Below, one piece after another: positions 1 to 8,815 of a DNA stretch of 64,000 nucleotides (its first letter is position 1; every line of letters begins with the position of its first letter). Position numbers and translations under genes: made by a program. The DNA comes from Chelativorans sp. YIM 93263 (GTDB lineage Bacteria; Pseudomonadota; Alphaproteobacteria; Rhizobiales; Rhizobiaceae): positions 186,001 through 250,000 of the forward strand of contig NZ_JAKCWP010000003.1 in assembly GCF_028767125.1 (NCBI RefSeq), in the 5' to 3' direction. The notes beneath the pieces are model-generated. The model was not told the origin of the DNA. It saw only the letters and a program-made list of their open reading frames with translations, and ran no database searches.

Positions 1-2
1 AG

Positions 3-329
3 GCCAACAAAGCCTTCGTAGAAGCCTTCACGGAAGAGTATGGCCGCCTGCCCTCGGTCTACGCCGCGCAGAGCTGGGACACCGCGAACCTGATCCTCTC
101 GGCGCTCGAGAAGGCAAGCCCCGACGATAAGGAAGCCTTCCGCGCGGCGCTCAAGGAAGCCGATTTCGACTCGGTGCGTGGCGAGTTCGCCTTCAACACC
201 AACAATCACCCGATCCAGAACGTGTATATCCGCGAGGTCGTGGAGGAAGACGGCGAGTTGACCAACAAGGTGGTCGCCACCGCGTTCGAAGATCACGAGG
301 ATGCGTTCGCACAAGACTGCAGCATGTAA
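3..329 (+). CDS. Branched-chain-type ABC transporter substrate-binding protein, C-terminal part
   Basis: The frame enters from the left edge and ends at TAA 327-329, leaving 108 residues. The text (AAQSWDTANLILSALEKA, then a charged helix and FAFNTNNHPIQNVYIREVV) has the typical end of a LivJ/LivK-type periplasmic binding protein: a helix after a Y/A-x-Q-x-[WY]D motif and the FxxNxHPIQNxY segment. It sits directly before permease and ATPase genes of the Liv class and would deliver substrate to them in the periplasm. The ligand cannot be read from this fragment; the neighbouring kynureninase/anthranilate-type genes hint at an aromatic acid or kynurenine, which is inference. A hairpin with a T-run follows the stop. 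Confidence 0.85.
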   Translation, partial: ANKAFVEAFTEEYGRLPSVYAAQSWDTANLILSALEKASPDDKEAFRAALKEADFDSVRGEFAFNTNNHPIQNVYIREVVEEDGELTNKVVATAFEDHEDAFAQDCSM

Positions 330-339
330 GCTGATTCAT

Positions 340-381
340 CCCGCGCCGGTGGCCCTGAGCGGCAGCCGGCGCGGGCTTTTT
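340..381 (+). terminator. Hairpin plus T-run after the binding-protein gene (partial terminator)
   Basis: Ten-base perfect arms CCCGCGCCGG (340-349) and CCGGCGCGGG (366-375) with a 16-base loop are followed by CTTTTT. It lies 10 bases after the binding-protein stop and before the permease start. Inside a transport operon such a structure commonly lowers permease expression relative to the binding protein; that role is inferred. Confidence 0.75.
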
Positions 382-411
382 GAGCCTTCCCGAACGCCTT
401 CCGGATCACCC

Positions 412-1332
412 TTGTCCCTCGCGCTCCTGATCGAACAACTCCTCAACGGGCTTCAGCTCGGCGTCATGCTGTTCCTCATGGCGGCGGGCCTTACGCTCAT
501 TTTCGGAGTCATGGGGCTGATTAATCTTGCGCACGGCTCCCTCTACATGGTGGGCGCCTTTGCCTGCGCGATCGTCGCGGCGGCCACAGGGTCGTTCTGG
601 ATCGGGCTGGCCGCCAGTCTCGTCGCGGCGGCTGCTGCGGGCGCTATTGTGGAGGTCACGGTCATCCGCCGCCTCTATGACCGAGACCACCTCGACCAGG
701 TGCTCGCCACTTTCGCGCTTATTCTCGTATTTTCCGAGGGGACGCGCTGGGTGTTCGGCTCCTTCCCTCTCTATCTCGACATTCCCCCGCTGCTTCAGGG
801 CGCCGTTCCACTGCCGGGAGGAGGCCAGTATCAGCTCTACCGGCTGGCCATCATCGGCGTCGGCATCGCCGTCGCCATCGGCCTTTATCTCCTGATTTCG
901 CGCACGAGGCTCGGCATGCGCATCCGCGCCGGCGAATCCGACCGTGAGATGATCGCCGCGCTCGGCGTCGATATCAAAACGCTTTATACGGTTGTGTTCG
1001 CGCTGGGGGCTGCCTTGGCAGGCCTTGCCGGGGCGCTTGTGGGTGCATTGCAGTCGGTGCAGGTGGGGATGGGCGAGCCGGTGCTCATTCTTGCATTCGT
1101 GGTCATCGTGATCGGCGGCATCGGCTCGATCAAGGGCGCGCTCTTCGGTGCGATCCTCGTCGGCGTGGTCGATACCATGGGACGGGTTCTCCTGCCCCAG
1201 GCGCTCTCCCTTATGCTCCCGCCATCCCAGGCCGGGCTGGTGGGCGGGGCCTTGGCCTCGATGCTCATTTACATCGTGATGGCGCTGATCCTCGCGTTCA
1301 GGCCCAGCGGACTTTTCGGGGCGCAGTCATGA
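412..1332 (+). CDS. livH: Branched-chain amino acid-type ABC transporter permease (LivH family)
   Basis: Inner-membrane permease of a Liv-type importer. The sequence from LLIEQLLNGLQLGVMLFLMA onward shows the LivH opening, the GLTLIFGVMGLINLAHG motif and about eight hydrophobic segments, ending with the usual FRPSGLFG tail. I place the start at TTG 412 because an earlier in-frame ATG at 301 lies inside the previous coding sequence and would run translation through the terminator hairpin; TTG 412 gives about 306 residues, near the family norm, but its ribosome site is weak. The stop overlaps the next gene's start (ATGA at 1329-1332), so translation is probably coupled. Substrate unknown. Confidence 0.88.
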   Translation: MSLALLIEQLLNGLQLGVMLFLMAAGLTLIFGVMGLINLAHGSLYMVGAFACAIVAAATGSFWIGLAASLVAAAAAGAIVEVTVIRRLYDRDHLDQVLATFALILVFSEGTRWVFGSFPLYLDIPPLLQGAVPLPGGGQYQLYRLAIIGVGIAVAIGLYLLISRTRLGMRIRAGESDREMIAALGVDIKTLYTVVFALGAALAGLAGALVGALQSVQVGMGEPVLILAFVVIVIGGIGSIKGALFGAILVGVVDTMGRVLLPQALSLMLPPSQAGLVGGALASMLIYIVMALILAFRPSGLFGAQS

Positions 1333-2312
1333 AGGCGACGGGAGCCCGTGAAATCATCGCCAACGCGACCATCGCGCTGCTGCTTCTGGCCGTTCCGCTG
1401 GCCGCGTCCGCGATGGGCGAGCCGTTTTACGTAACGCTTGCAACGCGCATCACCATCCTGGCGCTCGCGGCGGCGGGGCTCAACATCGCGCTGGGCCTGG
1501 GCGGGCTGGTATCCTTCGGCCACGCGGCCTTCTTCGGCCTCGGTGGTTACGCGGCCGGAATCATGGCGGCGCATGCGTTCAATGCGGAACCGTTCTTCCT
1601 CGGCCTCGACTCCACGACCTCCATGCCGGTGATCTGGCTGGTCGCGATCGTGACGTGTGGGCTCGTGGCGCTACCCATCGGGGCCATCAGCCTGCGCACC
1701 TCGGGCGTCTATTTCATCATGATCACGCTCGCGTTCGCGCAGATGATCTACTATTTCGCGAACTCCTGGCCGGCTTATGGCGGCCAGGACGGCCTTCCGA
1801 TCTTCATTCGCAACACCTTTCCCGGAGTGAACACCGCGCAGCCCCTGCCATTCTTCCTGTTGTGCTACGCTGCGCTTCTTCTGGCGCTTCTCATGTTCTG
1901 GTCGTTGCGCAATTCACGTTTCGGCGCCGCACTGCAGGCCGCGAGGCAGAATTCCGTGCGGGTTTCCGCCGTCGGCATCGCCCCTTTCAATGTGCGGCTG
2001 GTTGCGTTCGTCATCTCGGCGATGGTCACGGGGCTGGCCGGCGCGTTATTTGCCGATCTGAACAGGTTCGTCAGCCCCTCAATGCTGTCGTGGCACATGT
2101 CCGGCGAGCTGATCGTTCTTATCGTCCTGGGCGGCATCGGCCGCCTCTTCGGTCCGGTCGCCGGAGCGATGCTTTTCGTCCTGCTCGAGCATTTCCTCGG
2201 TGGGGTTACCGAGCGCTGGCAGCTCTTCTTGGGGCTCATTCTGCTCGGCGTCGTCCTGTTTGCGCGTGGCGGCCTTCTGGGCATGATCGCGGGGAAAGCG
2301 CGCCATGGCTGA
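1329..2312 (+). CDS. livM: Branched-chain amino acid-type ABC transporter permease (LivM family)
   Basis: Second inner-membrane permease subunit, 327 residues, about nine to ten hydrophobic segments. The family motifs ALGLGGLVSFGHAAFFGLGG and, near the C terminus, ELIVLIVLGGIGRLFGP are visible. It overlaps the LivH gene by four bases at the start and the LivG gene by eight bases at the end, as in compact Liv operons. With LivH it would form the membrane channel served by LivG and LivF. Nothing unusual in length or motifs. Confidence 0.93.
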   Translation: MKATGAREIIANATIALLLLAVPLAASAMGEPFYVTLATRITILALAAAGLNIALGLGGLVSFGHAAFFGLGGYAAGIMAAHAFNAEPFFLGLDSTTSMPVIWLVAIVTCGLVALPIGAISLRTSGVYFIMITLAFAQMIYYFANSWPAYGGQDGLPIFIRNTFPGVNTAQPLPFFLLCYAALLLALLMFWSLRNSRFGAALQAARQNSVRVSAVGIAPFNVRLVAFVISAMVTGLAGALFADLNRFVSPSMLSWHMSGELIVLIVLGGIGRLFGPVAGAMLFVLLEHFLGGVTERWQLFLGLILLGVVLFARGGLLGMIAGKARHG

Positions 2313-3054
2313 GCCGGTCCTGACAATCCGGGAGCTCGAAAAGAGCTTTGGTGCGCTGAAGGCTACCGACGGGGTGAGCATCGATCTGATGCCGGGCGAG
2401 ATCCATGCGCTCATCGGCCCCAATGGCGCCGGCAAGAGTACACTGATCCATCAGGTTTCCGGCTCCATCAAGCCTGACCGCGGCACGATCCATTTTCTCG
2501 GCCAGGACATGGCCGGGCTGGATGTGGCAGCACGGGCCCGGTTTGGACTGGCACGCAGTTTCCAGACGTCGTCACTCGCACAGGAATTCTCGGCCTTGCG
2601 CAATGTCATGCTGGCGGTTCAGGCCAAGCAGGGCTCCAGTTTGCGCGTTTTCCGCCCGGTGATGCGCGACCGCAGCCTGATCGAGCCTGCGCTGGCGATA
2701 CTCGAGCGCGTCGGACTGGCCGGGCGCGCGCATGTCCCCGCGGCGGAGCTGTCGCACGGCGAGCGCCGGCAACTCGAGATTGCCATCGCGCTGGCGCTGG
2801 AGCCGAAGGCGTTTCTCCTGGACGAGCCGATGGCCGGCATGGGGCCGGAAGGCTCCAAGGTGCTGACCGGGTTTCTCGACGATCTGCGGCATGAAGCGCC
2901 GATTCTCCTGGTCGAGCACGATATGGATGCCGTCTTTGCGCTGGCCGATCGCATTTCCGTTCTGGTCTACGGACGGATTATCGCATCGGGAACGGTCGAG
3001 GAAATCCGCAACGATCCGGAGGTCCGCCGGGCCTATCTTGGAGACGCCGCATGA
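2305..3054 (+). CDS. livG: Branched-chain amino acid-type ABC transporter ATPase (LivG family)
   Basis: Cytoplasmic ATPase of 249 residues. Walker A GPNGAGKS is at residues 38-45, the signature LSHGERRQ at about 149-156 and Walker B AFLLDEP at about 169-175, followed by the switch histidine in LVEHDMD. The signature has SHG rather than SGG, a variation common in LivG. The start ATG 2305 has a GGGGAAAG ribosome site six bases upstream. It overlaps LivM by eight bases and LivF by four. Confidence 0.94.
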   Translation: MAEPVLTIRELEKSFGALKATDGVSIDLMPGEIHALIGPNGAGKSTLIHQVSGSIKPDRGTIHFLGQDMAGLDVAARARFGLARSFQTSSLAQEFSALRNVMLAVQAKQGSSLRVFRPVMRDRSLIEPALAILERVGLAGRAHVPAAELSHGERRQLEIAIALALEPKAFLLDEPMAGMGPEGSKVLTGFLDDLRHEAPILLVEHDMDAVFALADRISVLVYGRIIASGTVEEIRNDPEVRRAYLGDAA

Positions 3055-3737
3055 GCCTGCTGGACGTCAGGAACGTGGAAACCTTCTATGGCGCGTCACA
3101 GGCGCTCTTCGGCGTGAGTCTTGATGTGAAGGAGGGAGAAGTCGTTGCGCTCATGGGCCGCAACGGTATGGGCAAGACGACGACGATCAGCTCCATCTTT
3201 GGCCTCACCCGTCCGCGTTCGGGATCGATCCGTTTCGCGGACCGGGAGATTGCCGGTATGCTGCCCCACCGTATCGCACGGCTGGGCCTCGGTCTTGTGC
3301 CCGAAGGCCGCCGCTGCTTTCCCAACCTCACAGTGTCGGAAAATCTCATGGCGGCGGCGCGCGGAGAGGACTGGACATTTGAGAAGGTCGTCGAGCTCTT
3401 TCCCCGGCTGGGCGAACGGCGTGACCAGTACGCCGACTCCCTTTCCGGAGGCGAGCAGCAGATGCTGGCGATAGGCCGAGCCCTGATGACCAATCCGAGA
3501 CTCCTCGTCCTCGACGAGGCGACCGAGGGGCTGGCACCCGTCATCCGCCATGATATCTGGCGTGCGATCGCCAGGCTCAAGGCGGAAGGCCAGTCCATTC
3601 TCATAGTCGACAAGACGCTCTTGGAGCTTTTGGCCCTGGCCGACCGCTGCTTTGTTCTGGAAAAGGGCGTAACCGTCTTCGAAGGCTCGCCCCAGGCGCT
3701 CACACCGGAGCTTCAGGACCGCTATCTGGGGGTTTGA
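3051..3737 (+). CDS. livF: Branched-chain amino acid-type ABC transporter ATPase (LivF family)
   Basis: Second ATPase subunit, 228 residues. Walker A GRNGMGKTT (36-44), signature LSGGEQQ (131-137) and Walker B with LLVLDEATEGLAP (from 151) are intact; the LVPEGRRCFPNLTV block is diagnostic of LivF. The usual switch histidine region reads IVDKTLLELLALAD, so the D-loop is followed by K rather than the more common H; LivF proteins vary here. The start overlaps LivG (ATGA). This is the last gene of the operon; it converges on kynureninase with only 53 bases between stops and no clear terminator there. Confidence 0.93.
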   Translation: MSLLDVRNVETFYGASQALFGVSLDVKEGEVVALMGRNGMGKTTTISSIFGLTRPRSGSIRFADREIAGMLPHRIARLGLGLVPEGRRCFPNLTVSENLMAAARGEDWTFEKVVELFPRLGERRDQYADSLSGGEQQMLAIGRALMTNPRLLVLDEATEGLAPVIRHDIWRAIARLKAEGQSILIVDKTLLELLALADRCFVLEKGVTVFEGSPQALTPELQDRYLGV

Positions 3738-3790
3738 AAGCTGACGAGTTCAGACCAGGTTCGCTGGCATGATCCCCGAATTTTCGTGTT

Positions 3791-5038
3791 CTAAGTCACC
3801 GGTGCCCTGACGGCATAGCGTTCGTCTTTCCACGCGGCGGTGCGCAGAACCTCGTCCAGAATATCGACAGCGCGCCAAACATCTTCATATCCGATGTAGA
3901 GCGGAGCAAAGCCGAAGCGGATGGTGGACGGCGCGCGGAAGTCACCAATCACCCCGCGAGCGATCAACGCCTGCATGATCTCGTAAGCGTGCTCATGGGC
4001 GAAGGAGACCTGGCTTCCGCGCCGGGCTCCTTCACGGGGGCTCTCGAGCGACAGGCCGAAGGAGCCGCACCTGACCTCCACCAGATCGATGAAAAGATCG
4101 GTGAGAGCAATGCTCTTTTCGCGCACGACGGCCATATCGACATCCTGCCAGATGTCGAGGGCACCCTTGAGCACCCGCAGTGATAAAACCGCCTGCGTGC
4201 CGCACTGGAACTTGCGGATGCCGGGGTCCGCATCGAAACTCTGTTCGAATGCAAAGGGGCGCGCATGGCCCCACCAGCCGCTCAATGGCTGGCGTGCCTC
4301 GGCCTGATGCCGTTTGGCCGCGTAGATGAAGGCCGGGCTTCCGGGGCCGCCATTCAGATATTTGTATGTACAGCCGACGGCGAAGTCCGCGCCTGCAGCG
4401 TCAAGCTCGACCGGCAAGGCGCCGGCCGAGTGGCAGAGGTCCCAGATCGCCAGCGCGCCGGCGTCATGGATCTTGCGTGTCAGCGCCGCCATATCCTGCA
4501 GCTCGCCTGTCTTGTAATTGACGTGATTGATGAGGACGGCGGCGACCCGCTCGTCGAGCAGATCCTCAATGACGGGCGCATCCACGCCTGCGAGCCGAAC
4601 CTGCGTCTGCGGCCGGGATGCTGCCGCTCCCGCTGCCATGTAAATGTCAGTGGGAAAGCTGTCGCCTTCCGCGACAATGACGGTGCGATCCGGCCGCAAG
4701 CCCATGGCCGCGTGCAGTGCTTTGTAGATGTTGATCGACGTTGTGTCGCTGACGACCACCTGCCCGGCGGCGGCACCGACAAGGCGGCCGATCCTATCGC
4801 CGAGTTCCAGTGGCAGGTCGAACCATCCTGCATCGTTCCAACTGCGGATAAGCCCTTCAGCCCATTCCTCCCGCGTGGCTCTTTCAAGCTCGCCTAATAC
4901 TTCCTGCGATGCCGGCCCCAGGGAATTGCCGTCGAGATAAATAACGCCTTCGGGGAGAGTAAAGCGTTTACGCATGGAGCGTAACGGGTCGGCAGCATCC
5001 ATCGCTTCAATAGCGGCTGAGTCCGGCGTTCCAGTCAT
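3791..5038 (-). CDS. kynU: Kynureninase
   Basis: PLP-dependent hydrolysis of L-kynurenine to anthranilate and L-alanine (or the 3-hydroxy analogue), in the cytoplasm. The 415-residue protein shows the family landmarks YLDGNSLGP (34-42), SDTTSINIYK, NHVNYKTG, the PLP aspartate region WDLCHSAGALP (199-209) and the PLP lysine in CTYKYLNGGPGSPAF (Lys about 226). The start is ATG 5038, preceded by GGAGG at ideal spacing; a longer reading to 5128 would overlap the next gene and has no comparable site. It is the last gene of a minus-strand run that includes a 2-aminobenzoyl-CoA-type monooxygenase, which suggests its anthranilate is fed into a CoA-dependent pathway (inference). Confidence 0.95.
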   Translation of the reverse strand: MTGTPDSAAIEAMDAADPLRSMRKRFTLPEGVIYLDGNSLGPASQEVLGELERATREEWAEGLIRSWNDAGWFDLPLELGDRIGRLVGAAAGQVVVSDTTSINIYKALHAAMGLRPDRTVIVAEGDSFPTDIYMAAGAAASRPQTQVRLAGVDAPVIEDLLDERVAAVLINHVNYKTGELQDMAALTRKIHDAGALAIWDLCHSAGALPVELDAAGADFAVGCTYKYLNGGPGSPAFIYAAKRHQAEARQPLSGWWGHARPFAFEQSFDADPGIRKFQCGTQAVLSLRVLKGALDIWQDVDMAVVREKSIALTDLFIDLVEVRCGSFGLSLESPREGARRGSQVSFAHEHAYEIMQALIARGVIGDFRAPSTIRFGFAPLYIGYEDVWRAVDILDEVLRTAAWKDERYAVRAPVT

Positions 5039-5079
5039 ACTGATATCCTCCAAGGCAGCCGAGGGGTTGGACCGGACGC

Positions 5080-5652
5080 TCAGAATCGGCGGCTGACATA
5101 GGGTGAATCCTTCAGTCCGAAGCGCCACGGCGTTTCAGCCGCGCGAGTGATGCCAATACGCGTCCCGACAGCGACAGGAACATTCTCCGTTGCAAGCCTT
5201 AGCGCAAAAGGTGCCGCATAAAGGGGTGCTCCGTCCAGCGTCCCGTCCACACCGAGCGCCTGACAGAGGCGGCCCGGACCCGAGCAGAGCTGCAAGGGAG
5301 AGGTCATTCGCCGCCGCTCCTGCATCCGTTCTATACCCGCCGTCGGCTGTAGCGCACGGATCAGCACCGCACTTCCTGGAAGGCAGACAAAGTTCAGACA
5401 CCAATGAATCCCGTAGGATCGATAGACATACGCATGCGCGGGCGCCCCGAACATAGCCCTGTTCCGGGGCGTCGGCCCTCGGTAGCTGTGCGAGGCCGGG
5501 TCCTCGTGATCGTAAGCCTCCGTTTCTACAATAAGGCCGCCCGCAGAACCCAAAGAGAGCTGCGCCCCTACAAGGTCCTTCGCCACCGCAGGCGCGGGCT
5601 GCGAAAAAAACTCAATCAGTTTGGTGCTATGGGACGTATTCGGTGCACACAT
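5080..5652 (-). CDS. DNA-3-methyladenine glycosylase (AAG/MPG family)
   Basis: Base-excision repair enzyme that removes alkylated purines. The 190-residue protein is typical of bacterial AAG-type enzymes. It carries VETEAY (42-47), which contains the catalytic glutamate, then [19 protein letters not shown] (51-69) and the [16 protein letters not shown] block (75-90) that lines the base-flipping pocket, and [11 protein letters not shown] further on. It starts 12 bases after the Rid-family stop and ends 41 bases before the kynureninase start, so it is probably co-transcribed with catabolic genes. No functional link is evident; it may be a passenger. Confidence 0.92.
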   Translation of the reverse strand: MCAPNTSHSTKLIEFFSQPAPAVAKDLVGAQLSLGSAGGLIVETEAYDHEDPASHSYRGPTPRNRAMFGAPAHAYVYRSYGIHWCLNFVCLPGSAVLIRALQPTAGIERMQERRRMTSPLQLCSGPGRLCQALGVDGTLDGAPLYAAPFALRLATENVPVAVGTRIGITRAAETPWRFGLKDSPYVSRRF

Positions 5653-5664
5653 CTGTACCGTCGC

Positions 5665-6060
5665 TCAGTCCGGAACCACTGCCATGGCCTGTATCTCGAC
5701 CTTGGCACGGTCTTCCATGAGTGCAGCGACCTGCACCGCGGCCATTGCCGGGAAATGCCGGCCGATTACGTCGCGATAGGCGCGTCCGATTTCCTTCAGG
5801 TTCGACAGATATTCCTGCTTATCGGTATAATACCAGGTCATCGAAGTGATGTGCTCGGGCCGGGCGCCGGCCTCGCCGAGTATCGCGACGACATTCGCAA
5901 GCGTCTGGCGCACCTGCCCCACCAGATCGTCGCTTTCAAATTCGGAGTGGCTGTTCCATCCGATCTGGCCACCGACGAAGACCAGCCTTCCGCGCGCGGC
6001 AACTCCATTTGCGTAGCCGACGGGCTTGGCCCATCCATCGGGTTGCAGAATTTCGTGCAT
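5665..6060 (-). CDS. Rid (YjgF/YER057c/UK114) family protein
   Basis: Small protein of 131 residues with the Rid fold motifs GRLVFVGGQIGWN, QVRQTLANVVAILGEAG and a C-terminal VEIQAMAVV. Rid proteins hydrolyse reactive enamines/imines; relatives act as 2-aminomuconate deaminases in tryptophan breakdown. Aligned by eye to E. coli RidA, the substrate-binding arginine (VEVARLP) is replaced by alanine here (VQVAALM, Ala about 113), so it belongs to a subgroup without that residue and its chemistry may differ. Start ATG 6060 has CGGAG six bases upstream. It sits in the anthranilate-type cluster, where removal of an amino group after ring reduction is expected. Confidence 0.88.
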   Translation of the reverse strand: MHEILQPDGWAKPVGYANGVAARGRLVFVGGQIGWNSHSEFESDDLVGQVRQTLANVVAILGEAGARPEHITSMTWYYTDKQEYLSNLKEIGRAYRDVIGRHFPAMAAVQVAALMEDRAKVEIQAMAVVPD

Positions 6061-6143
6061 TCAAATCTCCGGGCGATTGGCGGGAATAGAAGCGAGCAAT
6101 GGGGCCGGCGGGACGACACCGGCGGCAGAGCGGATCATTAAAT

Positions 6144-7292
6144 TCATTTCATACCCATTGTCTGCCTGGAAATGACGACCTTCTGGACATCGCTTGCACC
6201 TTCATAGATGCGCAGGGCGCGTATCTCGCGATAAAGGCTCTCGACGATGTGGCCCTTACGCACGCCGTCTCCGCCGTGAAGCTGCACTGCCTTGTCGATG
6301 ACCTGCTGGGCGCGCTCGGTAGCGAAGAGTTTTGCCATGGCCGCCTCGCGCGTGACACGGTCCGCACCCATGTCCTTCGTCCATGCGGCGCGGTAGACGA
6401 GCAGGGCCGCCGCGTCGACGTCGAGTGTCATGTCGGCGATATGGCCCTGAACCATCTGCAACTCGGCCATCGGCGCGCCGAACAGTTCGCGTTCGCTCGC
6501 CCTTTTCAGGCTCTCATCGAGTGCGCGGCGGGCGAAACCCAGCGCCGCCGCGCCCACAGTGGAGCGGAATACGTCTAGCACGGACATGGCGATGCGGAAG
6601 CCCTTGCCCGACTCGCCGATCAGGGCCGAGGCGGGAATGCGCGCATCTTCAAAGGACAAGCGCGCGAGTGGGTGCGGCGCCATAACCTCCAGCCGCTCGG
6701 CGATGTTCAGCCCCTTGGTATCAGCGGGGACGAGAAAAGCCGAAAGGCCCTTGGCGCCCGGAGCCTCTCCGGTACGGGCGAAGACCACATGGACATCGGC
6801 AATGCCGCCATTGGATATCCACGTCTTCTCGCCGTTAAGCACGTAATGGTCGCCCTGGCGCTCGGCCGTCATGTCCATATTGGCCACGTCGGAGCCGGAG
6901 CGCGGCTCCGTGAGAACGAAGGCCGAAATCGCCTTCCCCGCGCGCGTTTTTTTCAGCCAGCGTTGTTGCTCGGGCGAACCGAAAAAGCTGATCGCGCCCG
7001 TGCCGAGACCCTGCATGGCGAAGGAGAAATCAGCCAGGCCGTCATGACGCGCCAGCGTCTCCCGCGTGATGCAAAGCGTGCGCACATCGAGCGGTGCGGG
7101 AGTGTCGGGATCGACGCCCGTCGGTTTCAGCCAGCCATCTTTCCCGAGCTTCGCCACCAGTTCCCGGCAGGCGGTATCGACATCATCATGGGCAACGGGC
7201 AGGTTGGCCGCACACCATTCCTCCAGCCGCTCGGCGTAGTGGCGATGACGGTCCTCGAAAAAGGGCCAGGAAAGAAAGGAGCGATCAGGCAT
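6144..7292 (-). CDS. Acyl-CoA dehydrogenase
   Basis: FAD-dependent alpha,beta-dehydrogenation of an acyl-CoA. The 382-residue protein has the signatures [30 protein letters not shown] and a C-terminal catalytic-glutamate region [14 protein letters not shown], followed by a quinone/ETF-type tail. The start at ATG 7292 is chosen because CAGGAG stands seven bases upstream; an extension to 7439 would run through the palindromic repeat. It belongs to the run of beta-oxidation-like genes downstream of the 2-aminobenzoyl-CoA monooxygenase/reductase, so a cyclic dienoyl or cyclohexenoyl-CoA substrate is plausible but unproven. Confidence 0.92.
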   Translation of the reverse strand: MPDRSFLSWPFFEDRHRHYAERLEEWCAANLPVAHDDVDTACRELVAKLGKDGWLKPTGVDPDTPAPLDVRTLCITRETLARHDGLADFSFAMQGLGTGAISFFGSPEQQRWLKKTRAGKAISAFVLTEPRSGSDVANMDMTAERQGDHYVLNGEKTWISNGGIADVHVVFARTGEAPGAKGLSAFLVPADTKGLNIAERLEVMAPHPLARLSFEDARIPASALIGESGKGFRIAMSVLDVFRSTVGAAALGFARRALDESLKRASERELFGAPMAELQMVQGHIADMTLDVDAAALLVYRAAWTKDMGADRVTREAAMAKLFATERAQQVIDKAVQLHGGDGVRKGHIVESLYREIRALRIYEGASDVQKVVISRQTMGMK

Positions 7293-7340
7293 TTCCAAGC
7301 TCCTGAGTGGAAACGAGCAATCGCAGGCCGTGATGAGAGG

Positions 7341-7480
7341 CGCCCCTCCTCCCCCTCGACAGGGGAGGTGCCGAGCGCAGCGAGGCGGAGGGGGTGCGCC
7401 TGCGTGGACAGCGAGGGACGAGCACCCCCTCCGGCCCACCTTCGGCAGTCCACCTCCCCCCTCGACGGGGAGGTGGGACA
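7341..7480. repeat. Compound palindromic intergenic repeat (rhizobial RIME/REP-like)
   Basis: The 231-base gap between acyl-CoA dehydrogenase and enoyl-CoA hydratase is filled by nested palindromes: 12-base perfect arms CGGAGGGGGTGC (7386-7397) and GCACCCCCTCCG (7422-7433); outer arms GGGGAGGTG (7362-7370) and CACCTCCCC (7451-7459); and two small end hairpins around CTCGAC. This resembles the mosaic palindromic units dispersed in rhizobial genomes. No second copy was seen in this window. Confidence 0.8.
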
Positions 7481-7523
7481 GCTAACCAGAGCCGGGACGA
7501 TCGGGTGTGAAGTCCAGCGCTCA

Positions 7524-8342
7524 TCAGTTCCCCTCGAAGACCGGTTTTTCCTTGGCGACGAAGGCTTTGTAGGCGCGTTCGAAATCCTTCGTCTGCATGC
7601 AGATCGCCTGCGCCTGGGCTTCCGCCTCGATCGCCTGCTCCAGGCCCATCGACCATTCCTGATTGAGCTGGGTCTTGGTGATTCCGTGCGCGAAGGTCGG
7701 GCCTGAGACGATGCGCTCGGCGAGTGTGAGCGCCTCCTCGTCCAGTTCTTCGGCCCCAACAAGGCGGTTGAAGAAGCCCCAGCGCTCGCCCTCCTCCCCG
7801 CTCATCGTGCGGCCGGTATAGAGAAGCTCGGCGGCACGCGCCTGTCCGATTATCCTCGGCAGGATGGCGCACGCGCCCATGTCGCAGCCGGCGAGGCCGA
7901 CGCGCGTGAAAAGGAAGGCCGTCTTGGCCTCGGGGGTGGCAATGCGCATGTCCGAGGCCATCGCCAGAATCGCGCCGGCGCCCACGGCGACACCATCCAC
8001 GGCGGCGATAATCGGCTTTCCGCAATTGAGCATCGCCTTGACCAGATCGCCAGTCATGCGGGTGAAGGCGAGCAATTCCTTCATCTCCATGCCGACCAGC
8101 GGGCCGATGATGTCGTGGACATCGCCGCCGGAGCAGAAATTCCCGCCATTGGGCAGCAGCACCACCGCGTCGACATCATCGGCATGAGCAATGTCGCGAA
8201 ACGCATCGCGTAGTTCGGCGTAAGATTCGAAAGTGATCGGGTTCTTCCGTTCCGGCCGATCAAGCTGCACAATCCCCACGCGCCGCTGCACCCGCCAGCG
8301 GAAATGTTTCGGCGCAAAATCGGCCATCTGCACAGGCTTCAA
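7524..8342 (-). CDS. Enoyl-CoA hydratase/isomerase family protein
   Basis: Crotonase-fold protein of 272 residues, with oxyanion-hole segments [10 protein letters not shown] and [18 protein letters not shown]. Of the two classical hydratase glutamates, the second (AAELLYTG) is present, but the first position (PE in classical enzymes) reads FT in [12 protein letters not shown], so ordinary hydratase chemistry is uncertain. I use TTG 8342 as start: GGGAGG lies eight bases upstream, within the end of the MarR gene, and TTGA overlaps the MarR stop. An ATG at 8327 is the alternative. It is probably part of the aromatic-CoA pathway run from the promoter upstream of the monooxygenase. Confidence 0.88.
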   Translation of the reverse strand: MKPVQMADFAPKHFRWRVQRRVGIVQLDRPERKNPITFESYAELRDAFRDIAHADDVDAVVLLPNGGNFCSGGDVHDIIGPLVGMEMKELLAFTRMTGDLVKAMLNCGKPIIAAVDGVAVGAGAILAMASDMRIATPEAKTAFLFTRVGLAGCDMGACAILPRIIGQARAAELLYTGRTMSGEEGERWGFFNRLVGAEELDEEALTLAERIVSGPTFAHGITKTQLNQEWSMGLEQAIEAEAQAQAICMQTKDFERAYKAFVAKEKPVFEGN

Positions 8343-8815
8343 TGTTCAGCCTCCCAGTTGCTGCGGAACGCATGGAGCATTTCGGACAGGCGCTTCACCT
8401 CGTGCGCATCAATGCCACCCAGAAGTTCCGAAATCCATTTCTCGTGCGCCGCCGCCATTTCCCGAAAACGTTCTGTCCCGGTTTGCGTCAGCTTGACGAC
8501 GGAAGTGCGCCTGTCGCCGTCGCGCTTGGCTCGGACCACATGTCCATCCGTCACCAGCCGGTCGACAATGCCCGTCACATTGCCGTTCGAGACGAGCAGG
8601 AAGCGCGACAGGTCACTCATCAACATGCCGTCCGGCTGACGATAGAGCGCCGACATCACGTCGAAACGCGGCATCGTTGAATCAAATTCACGCTTGAGCC
8701 GCTCGCGCAGTTCCGATTCCACAATACGCGTCGTGCGCAAGAGCCGGATCCAAAGCCTCAGGCGCTCTTTGTCTCCGCCCTTCGGATCGATCACCGACAA
8801 CGACGCGCTCACCAT
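8339..8815 (-). CDS. MarR-family transcriptional regulator
   Basis: Cytoplasmic winged-helix regulator, 158 residues, with helix-turn-helix [25 protein letters not shown] and the wing motif [16 protein letters not shown] (the DxRR feature of MarR). It is embedded in the operon: its start overlaps the SDR stop by seven bases and its stop overlaps the enoyl-CoA hydratase start by four. MarR regulators with aromatic-acid or aromatic-CoA effectors often sit inside such pathways, so autoregulation of this cluster by a CoA thioester is a reasonable inference. No operator was identified with confidence. Confidence 0.92.
   Translation of the reverse strand: MVSASLSVIDPKGGDKERLRLWIRLLRTTRIVESELRERLKREFDSTMPRFDVMSALYRQPDGMLMSDLSRFLLVSNGNVTGIVDRLVTDGHVVRAKRDGDRRTSVVKLTQTGTERFREMAAAHEKWISELLGGIDAHEVKRLSEMLHAFRSNWEAEH

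Noticed and set aside
3146-3474. Long shadow frames inside livF, livG, kynU and other GC-rich genes
   Set aside because: They are Arg/Ser/Pro-rich, unrelated to known families, and overlap well-supported genes in other frames.
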